The notes under the pieces were generated by a model, which saw nothing but the letters and a program-made list of their open reading frames with translations, was not told the origin of the DNA and ran no database searches. From contig JAQMWT010000066.1 in NCBI GenBank assembly GCA_029834535.1, positions 59,749 through 123,748 on the forward strand: DNA of 64,000 bases, in the 5' to 3' direction. Of this stretch, positions 1 to 10,464 are shown one piece after another. Numbering within the stretch: position 1 is the first letter of the stretch; each line of letters begins with the position of its first letter. A program made the translations under genes and the position numbers. This stretch comes from Chrysophaeum taylorii. Lineage: Eukaryota; Sar; Pelagophyceae; Pelagomonadales; Pelagomonadaceae.

Positions 1-136
1 GGGGTACAGCACAGGCAGAATGCGGCGGGCTCACAACGACGCGCAAGTGGTAAGTAAGTAGTAAGGCAGCAGCAGAATGCAGGTCCCCGGCAGCGCAAGG
101 GGTAAATAAATGCATGGGGCCCGCCTCGACGACCAA

Positions 137-167
<31 letters not shown>

Positions 168-717
168 CCAACGTGTGCTGCTGATAGTGGTCTATGATTA
201 GACGACTCTCGAGACAAAGGCCATGCCTGCGAGCGCGCGAGGAGGTGGGGGGCGGTGGGAGAGTGACGAGGAGGGGCGCCTCACTCACTCACTCACTCAC
301 TCACTCATGAAGAGCACAGCGCGCAGGAGCTGCTGCGCCCAAGACAACGACTACATCGGCGGCCGCCGCCGGGCGACCAAAGAGAGAGAGGGAGAGAGAG
401 ACGTCCTTCAGGTGCGATTAGGAATCGTCGAAGATTAACACCCTCCGCGGGGGAGAGGTGCGAACCGAAGGGAAATTGCGCTTGGTGAGGCAGAGGATGA
501 CGACGGGAACGGCGCGACACTGTCGTCGTCCACGGTCGTCGTAGTTTTGGCAATGATCAGGACAGCGCTTGGAGACGTCGCAAACAAAAACGAAACGGCT
601 CTCTTTCATTTCGGACGGTGACCTCGCCCTCTCGGTCGGTCGGTCGGTCGGTCGGTCGATCTCTCTCGCCCACACACACACACACTCACACTCACACACA
701 CACTCTCTCTCTCTCTC
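1..717. other. Gene-free flank with simple repeats
   Basis: This is the 3' flank of the beta-adaptin gene and I see no supportable gene. It contains several microsatellites: a GAAA tract near 134-167, a TCAC tract near 281-305, a GGTC tract near 630-658, and mixed CA/CT tracts from about 669 to 720 that end at the adaptin stop codon. The short open frames here are low-complexity or shadows. Confidence 0.7.
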
Positions 718-3700
718 TCAGGGCGAGCGGAGGATGTTTTCGATGGCGGCCTTGGCGAGGTGGGCGAAGGGCTGGGCGGTGGTCTTGACGCAGATCTTGC
801 AGGCGTTGAAGCCGGCTTTGAACGTGAGTTCGACGAGGAAGTGGTAGTGGTCCGGGCCGATGGTCTTGATAGAGAAGTAGACGACCTCCTGGCCCTCGGC
901 GTTTGGGACCGAGCGGCGGGCAACGTGGAAGGCATGTTTGGCGACGAGTTTGTGCTGCGCCGCCTCGATCGAGGGGCCCGTCGGGAGATCGTTGACGGTG
1001 CCAAAGGTCTCGAGCGCGTCGTCGATCGACTTCCACGTTTCGATGAATGTCGAGCGTTCGACGGCGCCGTCGGGCGACCAGAGGACGTCGAAGGGGAGCG
1101 GTACCGCGTAGTAGAAGACGGCGCCCGTGTCGTTGTTCTTCATCGCGATCTGGATTTGGAGCTGGGGGGCGTTGGGGTCGAACGCCTGGTGGTTGACCAT
1201 TTGGGGAGCGCAGACGACGGGAACGGTGTAGCTCGCGACGGAGGCCGGCGAGATTGGCTGGGAAAAGGTGAGCTGGGCGCTCGCGGGGGCGACCCCAAAG
1301 GGGCTCTTGTTGAACTGGATGGCAAGGCTTCGGACGGGTCTCGCCGACCGGTTAGACACGTCCAGCTCGAGCGCCGGTCGCCCGTCGACCAGGTCGAAGC
1401 ACGCCGCGATGCCGAGGCCGCCCGACTGTTGCGAGGGCTGGCACACAACAGCTTTGGCCCGTCGTGGCGGCGGGGGGGGCATCGAAGAAGGCGACGACGA
1501 TAGGGGGGGGGTTCCGCCCGGGGCGAGGTCGAGGAGGCCGGACGGCGGGGCGAGCGCTCGCGGTGCCGGCACCGCCGGCACCGCCGGGCCGCCGCCGTCG
1601 AGGCCGTCGAACCCGTCCATGTCGAGGAGGTCGACCTCCCCGTTGCCCTGCTTGGCGGCGGGCGGGGCCACCGCGGCGGGTACGGAAGCGGCGGCGGAAG
1701 AGGCGCCGCCAAACGGATCGACCGGCGCACCGCCGTTGGGCGGCTTGGCGACGTCGAGCGGCGGCGCTCGTTGGTGTTGTTGTTGTTGGTCGTCGACGTC
1801 TGGCGAGGCCACGCCGTCGGGTGCGACCTCCAAATCGAAGTCGTCGTAGGCCTCGACGTCGTCGGCCTGCGCGCCGCCGAGGCCGGCGCGAGCGTCGCGC
1901 GCCACGAAAGCCTCGGGCGGCTTGTGGAAAACGGACGCGAGGGTCGCGATGCGGCCGAGGAGGTCGTCGAGGAGATCGGCGTCGAGCGCGTGCGTATCGT
2001 CGGCGATCGTTGGTTTGTCGGCGAGGACGACCGCCTTGGCGGCATCGGGATTCGAGCTCAGGAGGCGCCAGTAGACCAAACCGCGGTCGCGGAGGTCGGG
2101 GTTTACGAAGTTGGCGTCGTCGGTCGCGAGGCTGAGGGCGCGCTGGACCATGTCGTGCGAGGAGGTGAGGGACGGCTGTTTGAGGAAGAGCTTGACCGCC
2201 GCCGTGAGGAGCTGGAGCTGGACGGGGGACGTCTCGTCGGCAAACGACTCCAAAAACGTCTCGAGGAGATCGTCGGCGTTTTCGATCTGTTCGGCGTACT
2301 CGCCGATGATCCAGATCATGGAGGCCTTGGCTTCGGGCTCGTCGAGAGACTCGAGGTTCTCGCACAGCGTCGCGATGATCGACTCGTATTTTTGCGGATA
2401 TCGGCGGAAGATGTCCTTGGTAACGATGACAGCCTCCTGCACCACGTAGTTGACCTTCGTTTGGATCAATTCCAACAGGACGTTGATGCAGCGCTGGGCC
2501 GCCTTTTCGAGTTTGATCGCGCATCGGCCGATCGCGCGCACGGCACGTCGCACAAAGTCGACGTCGACCTCCTGAGCGTACTCCTTGAATTCGAGGAGCA
2601 CCTGGTCGACGTTGCGCTCGCTGACGAGGCGGATCATGATCTCGAGCTTCTCGAGTTTTACGTAGATCGGGTCGTTGTACTTGCAAAAGAACACCTTGAT
2701 TTCGCCCTCGAGGATGCGCGGGTCGGATTGCACGATGAGGTTGATATTCCGGAGCGCGACGTACGTGATCTCCTCGAGCTCGCTGTTCAGCAGCGTGACG
2801 AGCGGCGGCGCGAGCTTCTTCCGCAATCCGCTCGCTTGCTCCGACTCGGCGTCGACGCACTTCATGTACCTCAAGATGACCTTGACGGCCGACATGACGA
2901 CAGCGCTGTTGGCGTGCTGGAGTCGCGGTCCGACGCGCTCGATGATTGACGTCGCGTCCTTGGCGTCCGACGGCGCGTACTTCGCGAGCGCGTCGAGGAT
3001 CGACACCTGACCCCACTCGGTGCACTCGTTTAGCGCCGCGAGCAGCTTTTGGAGAGCCGACGTCGAGAGCTCGAGGACCGAGTCGTCCCCCGACGTCTCG
3101 GCGATCTCGTTCAACGCCGCGACGGCGTTCGCGACGACCGTCGGGTTCGGGTCGCTCACGAGATCCCGCAGCGAGTCGACGAATCCCCGGTCCACGACCA
3201 GCTCGGCCGAGATGTCGTACAGCTTTGCGACGCACATCGCCGCCGTCTTGCGGACGTACGGATCGTCGTCCTTCAGACATCGCGCGAGCGGCTCGCACAG
3301 GTACTCGGTGATGCGCTCGACCCGAATGCACCCCATCGTCCGGATCGCCAGCGCTCGAACCAGCGGGTTGGGGTCGTTCGCGTCTTTCACGAACGTATTC
3401 ACCGCCAGCAACGCCGTATCGGGCTGCGTCTTGGCGTAGTTTATGAGGTACAAGTACACGAGTTTCTTGAGCTCGATGTTCTCCGTCTGGATGCAGTTCA
3501 CCACGTCCGTGAACAACGCGCTCACCTGAAGACAACAACAACAACAACATCAAAACGAGCTCGTTACTCCGGGTCGTAACAACAACAAAAATAATCATCA
3601 TCATCATCATCATCATCGAGAGGCGCAACAAACTCCTCTCTCACACTCTCTAAACACTCACGTCTTTGCCGACGGTCATGTTGGCGATGACCTTCTTCAC

Positions 3701-3891
3701 GGCGTCGACCTTCTTCTCGCGCTGCCCCGACTGCAGTTCGGCGCGCAGCTCCTGCGTCTCGCCTGCACACAAACAAGGCATCGTCGCGAGCGTTTGATGA
3801 CAACACCACGCGCGCCTTTTTTCGTCGTCGAGAAGAACCGACCATCGCCGCCGCCCGCTGAGCCCTTGTCCTTGGAGCTCTTCGACGACAT
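718..3891 (-). CDS. Beta-adaptin, AP-1/AP-2 clathrin adaptor large subunit
   Basis: Large beta subunit of a clathrin adaptor complex, which binds cargo and clathrin on trans-Golgi or plasma membranes. Three exons are inferred: 3891-3810, 3762-3662 and 3525-718, giving about 996 aa against roughly 940 in animals. Exon 1 carries the family N-terminus (FFSTTKKG), exon 2 the EKKxDAVKKVIANMTVGKD block, and exon 3 the VSALFTDVVNCIQT start of the HEAT-like trunk (to about residue 600). A low-complexity hinge follows with clathrin-box-like LLDMD, then a two-part appendage (from about residue 750). The first intron can be read as GT-AG (47 nt, adding two residues) or as GC-AG starting GCGCGC, which fits the family better. 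The second (136 nt) is GT-AG. AP-1 and AP-2 beta cannot be told apart here; many protists have a single shared beta. Divergent from CHMP2. Confidence 0.95.
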
Positions 3892-4112
3892 GCCACCCAC
3901 TACCGCATCTCGCTCCGCGTGCCGCGATGTATGATGGTGCCGGCGATGCGACCGGAACCCTATCGAACGACCGGGGGGAAGGAACGAAAAGGAATCTCTA
4001 ACGGAAAGTGGTGCGGGGTAAGGGGAAGGTTCAGGCAACACTCCTATTTTTTCAAGGAGATTGTTGCTTTGCTCCGGGGAGTAGTGTTCTTCAGCTTGGC
4101 GCGACGGCGAAC
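3892..4112. promoter_or_regulatory. Divergent promoter, beta-adaptin / CHMP2
   Basis: A 221-bp gap separates two oppositely oriented start codons (3891 minus, 4113 plus), so it must hold both promoters and 5' UTRs. No canonical TATA box was identified. The assignment is positional only. Confidence 0.4.
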
Positions 4113-4817
4113 ATGGGCCAGGTGTGGGGGCGGCAAGTGCCTCTGAAGGAGGTGCTGCGCAAGAACAAACGCGAGATCCAGAAAGCGATCCGCGAGCTCG
4201 ACCGGGAGCGCGCCAACCTCGAGAAACAGGAACAGAAGCTAATCGCGGACATCCGAAAGTTCGCCAAGGATGGACAGATGGGACCCGTCAAAATCATGGC
4301 CAAAGACCTCGTACGGACACGCACCTACATCACCAAATTCATCGAACTCCGCTCGCACCTCAACGCCGTCGGCCTCAAGCTCCAGACGGTCAAGTCGCAG
4401 GAGGCGATGGCCGACGCGATGAAGTCGGTAACTAAGGCCATGATTCGCATGAACAAGGTCGTCAACATCCCCTCAATTCAGAAGATCATGACGGAGTTCG
4501 CGCGCGAAAACGAGCGCGCCGAACTCACGCAGGAGGTCATGGGCGACATGCTCGACGATGCCATGGAGCAAGACGGCGACGAGGAGGAACAAGAAAAAAT
4601 CGTCGGCCAGGTTCTCGACGAGATTGGTATCAATTTTGGGGATACCGTACCAGAAGCACCGACGATGGCCGCCCACGCACAAGCCGACGCCGAGCCCTCC
4701 GCGCAGCCGGCTGCCGTAGCTCAAGGCGAGGGTGGCGCTACTGGCGGCGGCGGCGGCGGCACTTCGGACGCCACCGTCTCCGACCTCGAGGCGAGGCTCA
4801 ACAACCTCAGGAAATGA
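4113..4817 (+). CDS. ESCRT-III subunit CHMP2/Vps2
   Basis: ESCRT-III membrane-remodelling subunit acting in multivesicular body sorting and membrane scission; 234 aa, single exon (animal CHMP2A is about 222 aa). The N-terminal amphipathic and basic start (MGQVWGRQVPLKEVLR) leads into helices alpha1-alpha2 with the hallmark blocks LDRERANLEKQEQK, GQMGPVKIMAKDLVRTR and SVTKAMIRMNK. An acidic region follows (MEQDGDEEEQEK), then a Gly/Ala-rich linker and a C-terminal MIM1-type motif (DLEARLNNLRK) that would bind the MIT domain of Vps4. An in-frame upstream start at 4008 was rejected because family similarity begins at 4113. Divergent from the adaptin gene, another membrane-traffic gene. Confidence 0.95.
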   Translation: MGQVWGRQVPLKEVLRKNKREIQKAIRELDRERANLEKQEQKLIADIRKFAKDGQMGPVKIMAKDLVRTRTYITKFIELRSHLNAVGLKLQTVKSQEAMADAMKSVTKAMIRMNKVVNIPSIQKIMTEFARENERAELTQEVMGDMLDDAMEQDGDEEEQEKIVGQVLDEIGINFGDTVPEAPTMAAHAQADAEPSAQPAAVAQGEGGATGGGGGGTSDATVSDLEARLNNLRK

Positions 4818-5516
4818 CGAGTGACCTACCCCTCTGTTTTGGTCGTCTTCGCGGCGTCCCGATGTGAACACCCTCGTCGACGACCTTACGCGCCCCATCC
4901 ATCAACACGGCACAGGCCACTCCCACAGATAAGGACAATAATAGGTTCCCCCCTTCGAGAGAACGATGATGATAGCTTTGAGACGCGAAGAACCTAGGTG
5001 CGTGGATGAGGAATCGCGCTCGAAAGAGCACGCTCCGCCAGTTTGTTTGCGACGCGCACCGAGGTTCCACCACCGCACTCTCTTGTGTCGTACCACGTAA
5101 AAGAACCCGGCGGCTTTCAAAAACAAGGAGGACGATGGAATATCTAGATGGAGGGTCTGAACGAGAGTAGATACGCCCTAGAATCATCAGGCACTAAAAG
5201 AGAGGCTTGCCCTACCCCTCAACGAAGCCGCGCGCGACCTTCAATTCGTAATACTATCACGGTAAGCAACTCCCTGGCTCAAAGCGCCAGTGGCCGCAGA
5301 CTTTGAAGTCATCATCACGCCGCCTGCCGCCTGCTACGCGCAGCCAGGGCTCACGCATATGTCGCGCAATGTTCTTGCTCAAGAAATTTTCTCGCTGGTC
5401 TCTAGTCAACTAATTAATGAACCTATCTCGGAGGCCAACGCACGAGCGCAGAGTCATATGGGGCACCAGCCCCGATTGACAAACAGACGGACAGTCAGAA
5501 CGACATTAGAGTAGAT
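4818..5516. other. Intergenic, nothing recognised
   Basis: About 700 bp between CHMP2 and the convergent prefoldin gene. Short open frames on both strands show no family motif. No RNA gene or repeat structure was seen. Confidence 0.6.
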
Positions 5517-5951
5517 CTACGCGAGGACGCCACTCGTCGCCGCCGAATCGTTCTTACTACTCGCAGATTCTTCTGCAGCGCGAGAGCGTTGATCCACTTC
5601 GTGCTCCTGTTGCGTCAAGATGCCATATTTTTTCTTCCACTCGCCAGCCTTGGCATTCTTGTCGGCGAGCGCCGCGCGAAGCTGTTCGATCGTAGCCGCA
5701 ATGTTTTGGCGATTCTCTATCACTTTCGGGAGAACGTCGCCGACAGTCTGCCGGATCAAGACTGTGCCGACCAAGCGAAACGCCGCGCGATCGGGTGCGA
5801 GCTTTTCAATGTTTGATTTGACGAGGTCGTGCTCTCCGAGCTCGTGCTCCAGCTCGGTGATCTTACCGATCATCAATTGCGCCTCCCGCTTCATTTTATG
5901 AAACACACGAATCGCTTCGCTCTCGCTCACTTCTTTCTCTTCGCTCGCCAT
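5517..5951 (-). CDS. PFDN2: Prefoldin subunit 2 (beta-type)
   Basis: Beta-class subunit of the hexameric prefoldin co-chaperone that hands nascent actin and tubulin to the CCT chaperonin in the cytosol. 144 aa in a single exon, normal length. Two coiled-coil helices flank the beta-hairpin: the N-terminal helix contains FHKMKREAQLMIGKITELEHELGEH, the hairpin region has the diagnostic RAAFRLVGTVLIRQTVGDVLP, and the C-terminal helix runs IENRQNIAATIEQLRAALADKNAKAGEWKKKYGI. A short Ser/Ala-rich tail ends the protein. The start at 5951 is the only Met before the conserved region. Confidence 0.93.
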   Translation of the reverse strand: MASEEKEVSESEAIRVFHKMKREAQLMIGKITELEHELGEHDLVKSNIEKLAPDRAAFRLVGTVLIRQTVGDVLPKVIENRQNIAATIEQLRAALADKNAKAGEWKKKYGILTQQEHEVDQRSRAAEESASSKNDSAATSGVLA

Positions 5952-7503
5952 TCGAACACTTCAGTCGACTAGCATACCAACATCGTAGTTTGCGGTCCAC
6001 TTACCCTTTCGTTCGAGAGTCTCTGGCCGGGGATTAGCGATGCCTCTCGGGTTCGCCTACAGCGCGTCGTCCGCGCTCATACTCGGCGCAGCTACTCTAG
6101 CTTCCATGACACCTTCCCGCATACGTTCCAACGAAATGTCGGCTGCCGTAATCTTCGCCGGCACGGGCGATGCTCTGGCCTCATCCTTCTTACCAGACCA
6201 GCGGCTGTGCGCTCCTTAGGTTGGTGAGGCGTTGTTGCTTTGAAACATGCCCAGCACTTTGACCCCCGGCGTAGTTTCTCTAGGGCGCATATGAATAAAC
6301 CTTATGGGCGAGAGAGCGGCGACTGGGGAACGCCCACCATCGCACGCGCCTCGCTAGCTGGTGCCTGAGCGCTCGGCTCTAAGCCTGCTCAAGTCGTCTG
6401 CGGCCAACGCCTTTTTACTTGATCCCACCGAAACGTCTAGAGTTCACCGCTTCAAAAAACTCCTGCACTGTTTTACAATCGCGCATCCTTAGACGGCCTC
6501 GCAAGGCCACTCAAAGCTTCACGAATGAACATATAGAATTGCCACCTTCCGAGCTTCACCTGGGAATGAAGTCGCAGATCACCATAGGTGTCATGAACTT
6601 GGCCCTTGTAGACCACCGTCGAGCGCTCTTTTTCGAGGCAACGCGCCCGTCATCTTTCCCGTTGCGCTCATCGACCTGTCTGCGAATATCAGAGATCTTC
6701 TGGCTGTGTGGGACAAGACCATGCCCGCGATCTATGACCCGCCGCGTGGCAGCACGCCCCGAAGCACCTGCTTCAGGGAGAGACACACAACTTCTCATGA
6801 CTCAGGCCCCTGTCGTGCCGTGATGCTGTCGATGAGCCAGCACACGATGAGTTCAAAAAGGGGGCCCGGTCACTGGTACGTCTCGCGTGTGCCCCCCGAC
6901 CCTTCGGCCTTACGGCACCGGTCAAGGTTTTTTGTTGCTGCCAGACGCGGCGTGCTGCCGCTTGCCCAAGAGACGAATCAGCTGTGTGCCGTGACGTTCC
7001 GGGCTTGCGAAACAATATTAAGCTAATCACTCTCGCGGACGTAGGCTGCGAGAGATGCCATATTTTACCAACCCCGCGATCCAGAGGAGCTCCGAGTTAG
7101 TAAGTTAGTTAGTAAGTTAGTTAGTTAGTTAGTTAGTTAGCTAGGTGGCTTAGATGCGGCTCCGGTTTCGAGGTATTGTAATCGAGCTCATCTCGCGCAA
7201 TCTAGTGCGCCCGCCCGCCGCAGCGGTCTCGTCGATGGCTCCCAGGCGCAGTTCGTATGTGGCCCAACAAAACACAGATCCGAATTATCAACTTTATTTA
7301 TACGTTATGGCTTGACGACGGTGTTGGGCCCCGGGACTTCGCGGGGCTTCGCGCAGAGAACTAAATCTCTAGCCGAAAAGAGACGCCACGCCTTCACCCC
7401 AAGCGAGAGGGCGATTCGCCATTCCGGCGCACGTGTTGACCAACGCAAAGAAGTCGCGGTGTGAGCCGCACCCCGCGTTGCTGGGGTCTCGATGCGCCAG
7501 TGA
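5952..7503. other. Gene-poor interval with a GTTA microsatellite
   Basis: About 1.55 kb with no recognisable gene. Short frames (for example 6419-6823 plus and 6556-6798 minus) lack family motifs. A GTTA/AGTT tandem tract lies at about 7096-7140. The interval may hold UTRs or decayed sequence. Confidence 0.5.
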
Positions 7504-7908
7504 TCAAGCAATCTTTATTTGCACGGCGGCAAGGATGACCATTGTCGCGACGGCCCAGAAAATGACAACGGTGACGAGGCGGCAACAGTCAACCTTCCAG
7601 TCGCGCGCGGCCGCGGGTGGCGGAGACGGCGTGGTTTCGGCGGCGACCTGGCTGCCTTCGAGGTCGATCGTGGTCGCCGCTTCCGTGTGGTGGATGTTTC
7701 TTCTGCAAAACGCGCAATCCGGCCGTTGCCTGTCGATGTGCCAACAGCGGTAGCACGTAACACAAAGTTTGTTGCCGCAACACGGGAGGTCGCGCATCTC
7801 CTTGCTCGATTTGCATAGGTAGCAGACCCCGCACTCGGGGGGCTCTAAGGACGTCCCCCCGATCTTGTCGCGCTGGGTCACCTCTATGATCACGTTCTTT
7901 ACTTCCAT
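7504..7908 (-). CDS. Small RING-type zinc finger protein with C-terminal membrane anchor
   Basis: 134 aa, single exon. Residues about 26-72 form a RING-like zinc finger: CxxC (CYLC), then CCGxxxCxxCxxCWH, then CxxC (CAFCRRNI), the cysteine/histidine spacing expected of a cross-brace zinc site. A Pro/Ser/Ala spacer follows, then a hydrophobic stretch near residues 110-132 (LVTVVIFWAVATMVILAAV) consistent with a tail anchor. RING proteins commonly act as E3 ubiquitin ligases, so a membrane-tethered E3 is the likeliest role, but substrate and membrane are unknown. The neighbours give no functional hint. Confidence 0.6.
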   Translation of the reverse strand: MEVKNVIIEVTQRDKIGGTSLEPPECGVCYLCKSSKEMRDLPCCGNKLCVTCYRCWHIDRQRPDCAFCRRNIHHTEAATTIDLEGSQVAAETTPSPPPAAARDWKVDCCRLVTVVIFWAVATMVILAAVQIKIA

Positions 7909-8708
7909 CCCGGCTTCACAGTCTCAATCTGGGCACGTCTCGGCGATCGGCGCACGAAAAGTTGCCAGTCATCCTCCGCGGCCGCCTTCGCATCAACCTG
8001 TGATCCTTCGCACTTCGTACAAAGTTGTAGTAGGAGACGTTTTGGGGCTGACTCAGATATACTGCGCGAGCACTGCTTATGCGTATTTGCTCTTTGTTGT
8101 TTTCGTCCCCCACTTTTTCTGTACGCGCCGAACCAACTGCCTAGACCCCGCCGCAACCGAGCAGCAGTAGTGTCACCGCCATTCCCAATTCACCATCCCC
8201 GTCGCTCAAAGAAGGATACGATAATACCCCTCAAAACCAAGAACCCGGCTCCGAAAGTGGACACCGAGACCAAAAACCCGCCGGCATCGCGGCGGGGCGC
8301 AGAGTTAGGGGATCGGCGAAAGGAGGAGGGGGGGGCTTCTTGCGGGCAGAGTCGCGTCAGTCATCGTTCCACCGAACCCTTCTCGGAGGAGCCGAGCCAT
8401 GAAGGATTCTACGAGCCGCCGGCGCCGCGCGTTAGAACCTCCACAACTAAAACTTCAGTTGATAGAAGATGACGCTCGAGGAAGGCCGTCGTGGGCCGCC
8501 ATGAAATTCCAGCAAGTGGCGCGAGGGCTGCTGCTGCTGCTTCTCCTTAATATTGCAAAAAAAGAAAATCAAACCATGGGTCTGTCCGTCCGTCCGTCCG
8601 TCCGTCCGTCCACCCGTTGCATCGCAGCACACGGAGATACGCGTCGAAGAAAACATCGCAGGGATGGCGGTGGTAATAAAGGGCGCGGTGGTGGTGGTGG
8701 TGGTGGTG
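7909..8708. other. Intergenic with GTCC and GGT microsatellites
   Basis: 800 bp between two minus-strand genes. It contains a GTCC tandem tract at about 8583-8611 and a GGT tract near 8690-8710 next to the EF-hand gene stop. An open frame from 8399 is Arg/Gly-rich and unsupported. Confidence 0.5.
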
Positions 8709-10388
8709 TCACTCTTGCATGTTGGCGCGTCTGCGTGCATCGAGATCGGCAATGGTTTTGGTCGCTAGGTCGAGAAAGTTCGGAGTGTCGATCGCGGGGG
8801 CGTCTCGGCGGCCTGCTTCTTGGGCGAGGTCGAAGAGGTCGTCGCCGAGCTCGACGTGGGCATCGAGGTTAGGGAGTGGGGGGTCGCGGAAGAGGAGGTC
8901 GATGATGGGCGACTTTATTGTTGTTGTTTTGTTCTCCGCCAGTGCGGCGGCGACGTAGGCGCGGAGAAGCTGGTGTCGCGCGAGGGCGTCGACGGCGTCG
9001 GGGAAGATTGGCTGCGGCGTCGAGGAGGCAAACTGGTTGGTGGCGGGAGACCTGGGTGCGCGATTCCTCGGGTGTGGTTGCGGCGACGATGCGGCCACGT
9101 AGATGTAGGTCAAGATGAGAAACATGACGGTGAAATAGGCGGTCCACTGGGCGACCGAGTTGTAGACGACCTTCTTCTGATAGCGTCGCGCGGTGCGTTG
9201 CTGGTTCTCGATGACGTAGCGTCGATGCGCAGCGTCGCGCGCGAGCTCGGGGAGATCGCGCTGGAGTCCCCGGATCACAAGCTGCTGGACGACAAGGGAG
9301 CGGGCCATCGTAAAGGCGCCGGCGTCGACGAGGTGGCTGATGGCGCCGGTGACTTCGGCCGGGACGTCGCGCTGCACGAAAGCGGCAAAGTCGCGGAAGA
9401 CGATGTCGCCCGTGAGGTCTGGAAGGCGGACGAGGACGGCGTCGGCCGTGGCGGACAACTCGTCGGCCGTCAAGAGGGTCGCGTTGGGGTCGGGGAATCT
9501 GCAGGTAATGTCGGCGACGGCGGGCGCGGCGTCGAGGAGGTGGTCGAGCGCGGCGTTGACGAGGCACGGAGTGTTCACGACTTCGACAAAGTCGAGGGTC
9601 GTGCAGGCGCACTCGAGGTTTTTGAGGACGGACCACATGCGGCGGATGTCGGCGCGGGGCGTCAGGTACTTGAAGCTACCAAAGGCGTCGACGAATCGGC
9701 CGAAAAGGCCGTCCGATCGGTAGTCGGCTTCGTGGCGTAGAATCTCGTGGGTTTCGATGTCGCCGTCCTTGTCGAGGTCGAACTCGTCGAACACCTCGCT
9801 CCCCCAGTCCCGCAGCTCGCTCGGCGAGAGCCGGCCGTCGGCGTTGGCATCGCCGCGGAGTTCGCGCGACCCCCGCGCGGCGTGGAGCTCCGACAGCGAG
9901 ACGCGGCCGTCGGCGTTGGCGTCCAGCAGCATCACCCGCTTCGCCGCCTCGTCCCCGTACTTGGCCGCGATCTCGGCCTCCGAGACCGCGCCGTCGGCGT
10001 CGAGGTCGGCCGGGAGCACGCCGATGAGCCGGAACACGTCTTCGAATTCGGTGAGGCGCGTCGCGAGCGCTTCGTGAACTTCGCGTGGTTCGACCAGCCC
10101 GTCGCCGCTCGTGTCGAGCTCCATCACGCGCTTCGCCGACGACTCGCCGTAATGTGCGGTCAGCTCGGCCTCGGACAAAGCGCCGTCCTTGTTCGTGTCG
10201 GCGGGCAGCTCGCCGATGATCTCGAAAACGTGCCTGAACTCTGGGAGCAGCGCCCACCCGTCGGCGAAGTCGAGGGTGCGCGGCGTCCTGGCACGCCCAT
10301 CACCGCGGTACGGCCCGAGGGCGCCCCCCGTCGCGCCGACGCCCAACACTAGGCTCGCGATGAGCGATGATGCCCTCTTCTTCCACAT
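8709..10388 (-). CDS. Multi-EF-hand calcium-binding membrane protein
   Basis: 559 aa. The start at 10388 (MWKKRASSLIASLVLGVGA) begins a signal-peptide-like hydrophobic segment; the longer frame upstream is low-complexity and was rejected. Six EF-hand loops of the DxDxDG type are visible near residues 64, 92, 128, 156, 180 and 204 (for example DTNKDGALSEAE, DANADGRVSLSE, DLDKDGDIETHE), each with acidic position 12. A Cys-containing middle region of unknown fold follows. A single hydrophobic span near residues 412-430 (WTAYFTVMFLILTYIYVAA) suggests a membrane anchor with the EF-hands on the lumenal or extracellular side. The C-terminal 120 residues match nothing I know. Possible role: calcium sensing or buffering in the secretory system. 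Confidence 0.75.
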   Translation of the reverse strand: MWKKRASSLIASLVLGVGATGGALGPYRGDGRARTPRTLDFADGWALLPEFRHVFEIIGELPADTNKDGALSEAELTAHYGESSAKRVMELDTSGDGLVEPREVHEALATRLTEFEDVFRLIGVLPADLDADGAVSEAEIAAKYGDEAAKRVMLLDANADGRVSLSELHAARGSRELRGDANADGRLSPSELRDWGSEVFDEFDLDKDGDIETHEILRHEADYRSDGLFGRFVDAFGSFKYLTPRADIRRMWSVLKNLECACTTLDFVEVVNTPCLVNAALDHLLDAAPAVADITCRFPDPNATLLTADELSATADAVLVRLPDLTGDIVFRDFAAFVQRDVPAEVTGAISHLVDAGAFTMARSLVVQQLVIRGLQRDLPELARDAAHRRYVIENQQRTARRYQKKVVYNSVAQWTAYFTVMFLILTYIYVAASSPQPHPRNRAPRSPATNQFASSTPQPIFPDAVDALARHQLLRAYVAAALAENKTTTIKSPIIDLLFRDPPLPNLDAHVELGDDLFDLAQEAGRRDAPAIDTPNFLDLATKTIADLDARRRANMQE

Positions 10389-10464
10389 CGTCGTCGCTTT
10401 GTTTTTTTTCTCAACAACCTCAAGGCAACAACGGCTCTGCTGCTGTTTCTGCTGCTCGGGGGGG

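Noticed and set aside
4008-4112. Upstream in-frame start for CHMP2
   Set aside because: The added 35 residues have no family similarity, while MGQVWG aligns with the known N-terminus.
6419-6823. 134-codon plus frame in the 6-7 kb interval
   Set aside because: No motif, and competing frames of similar quality on the other strand; not supportable as a gene.
8399-8872. 157-codon plus frame at 8.4 kb
   Set aside because: Contains microsatellite-encoded Gly and Arg runs and overlaps the EF-hand gene end.
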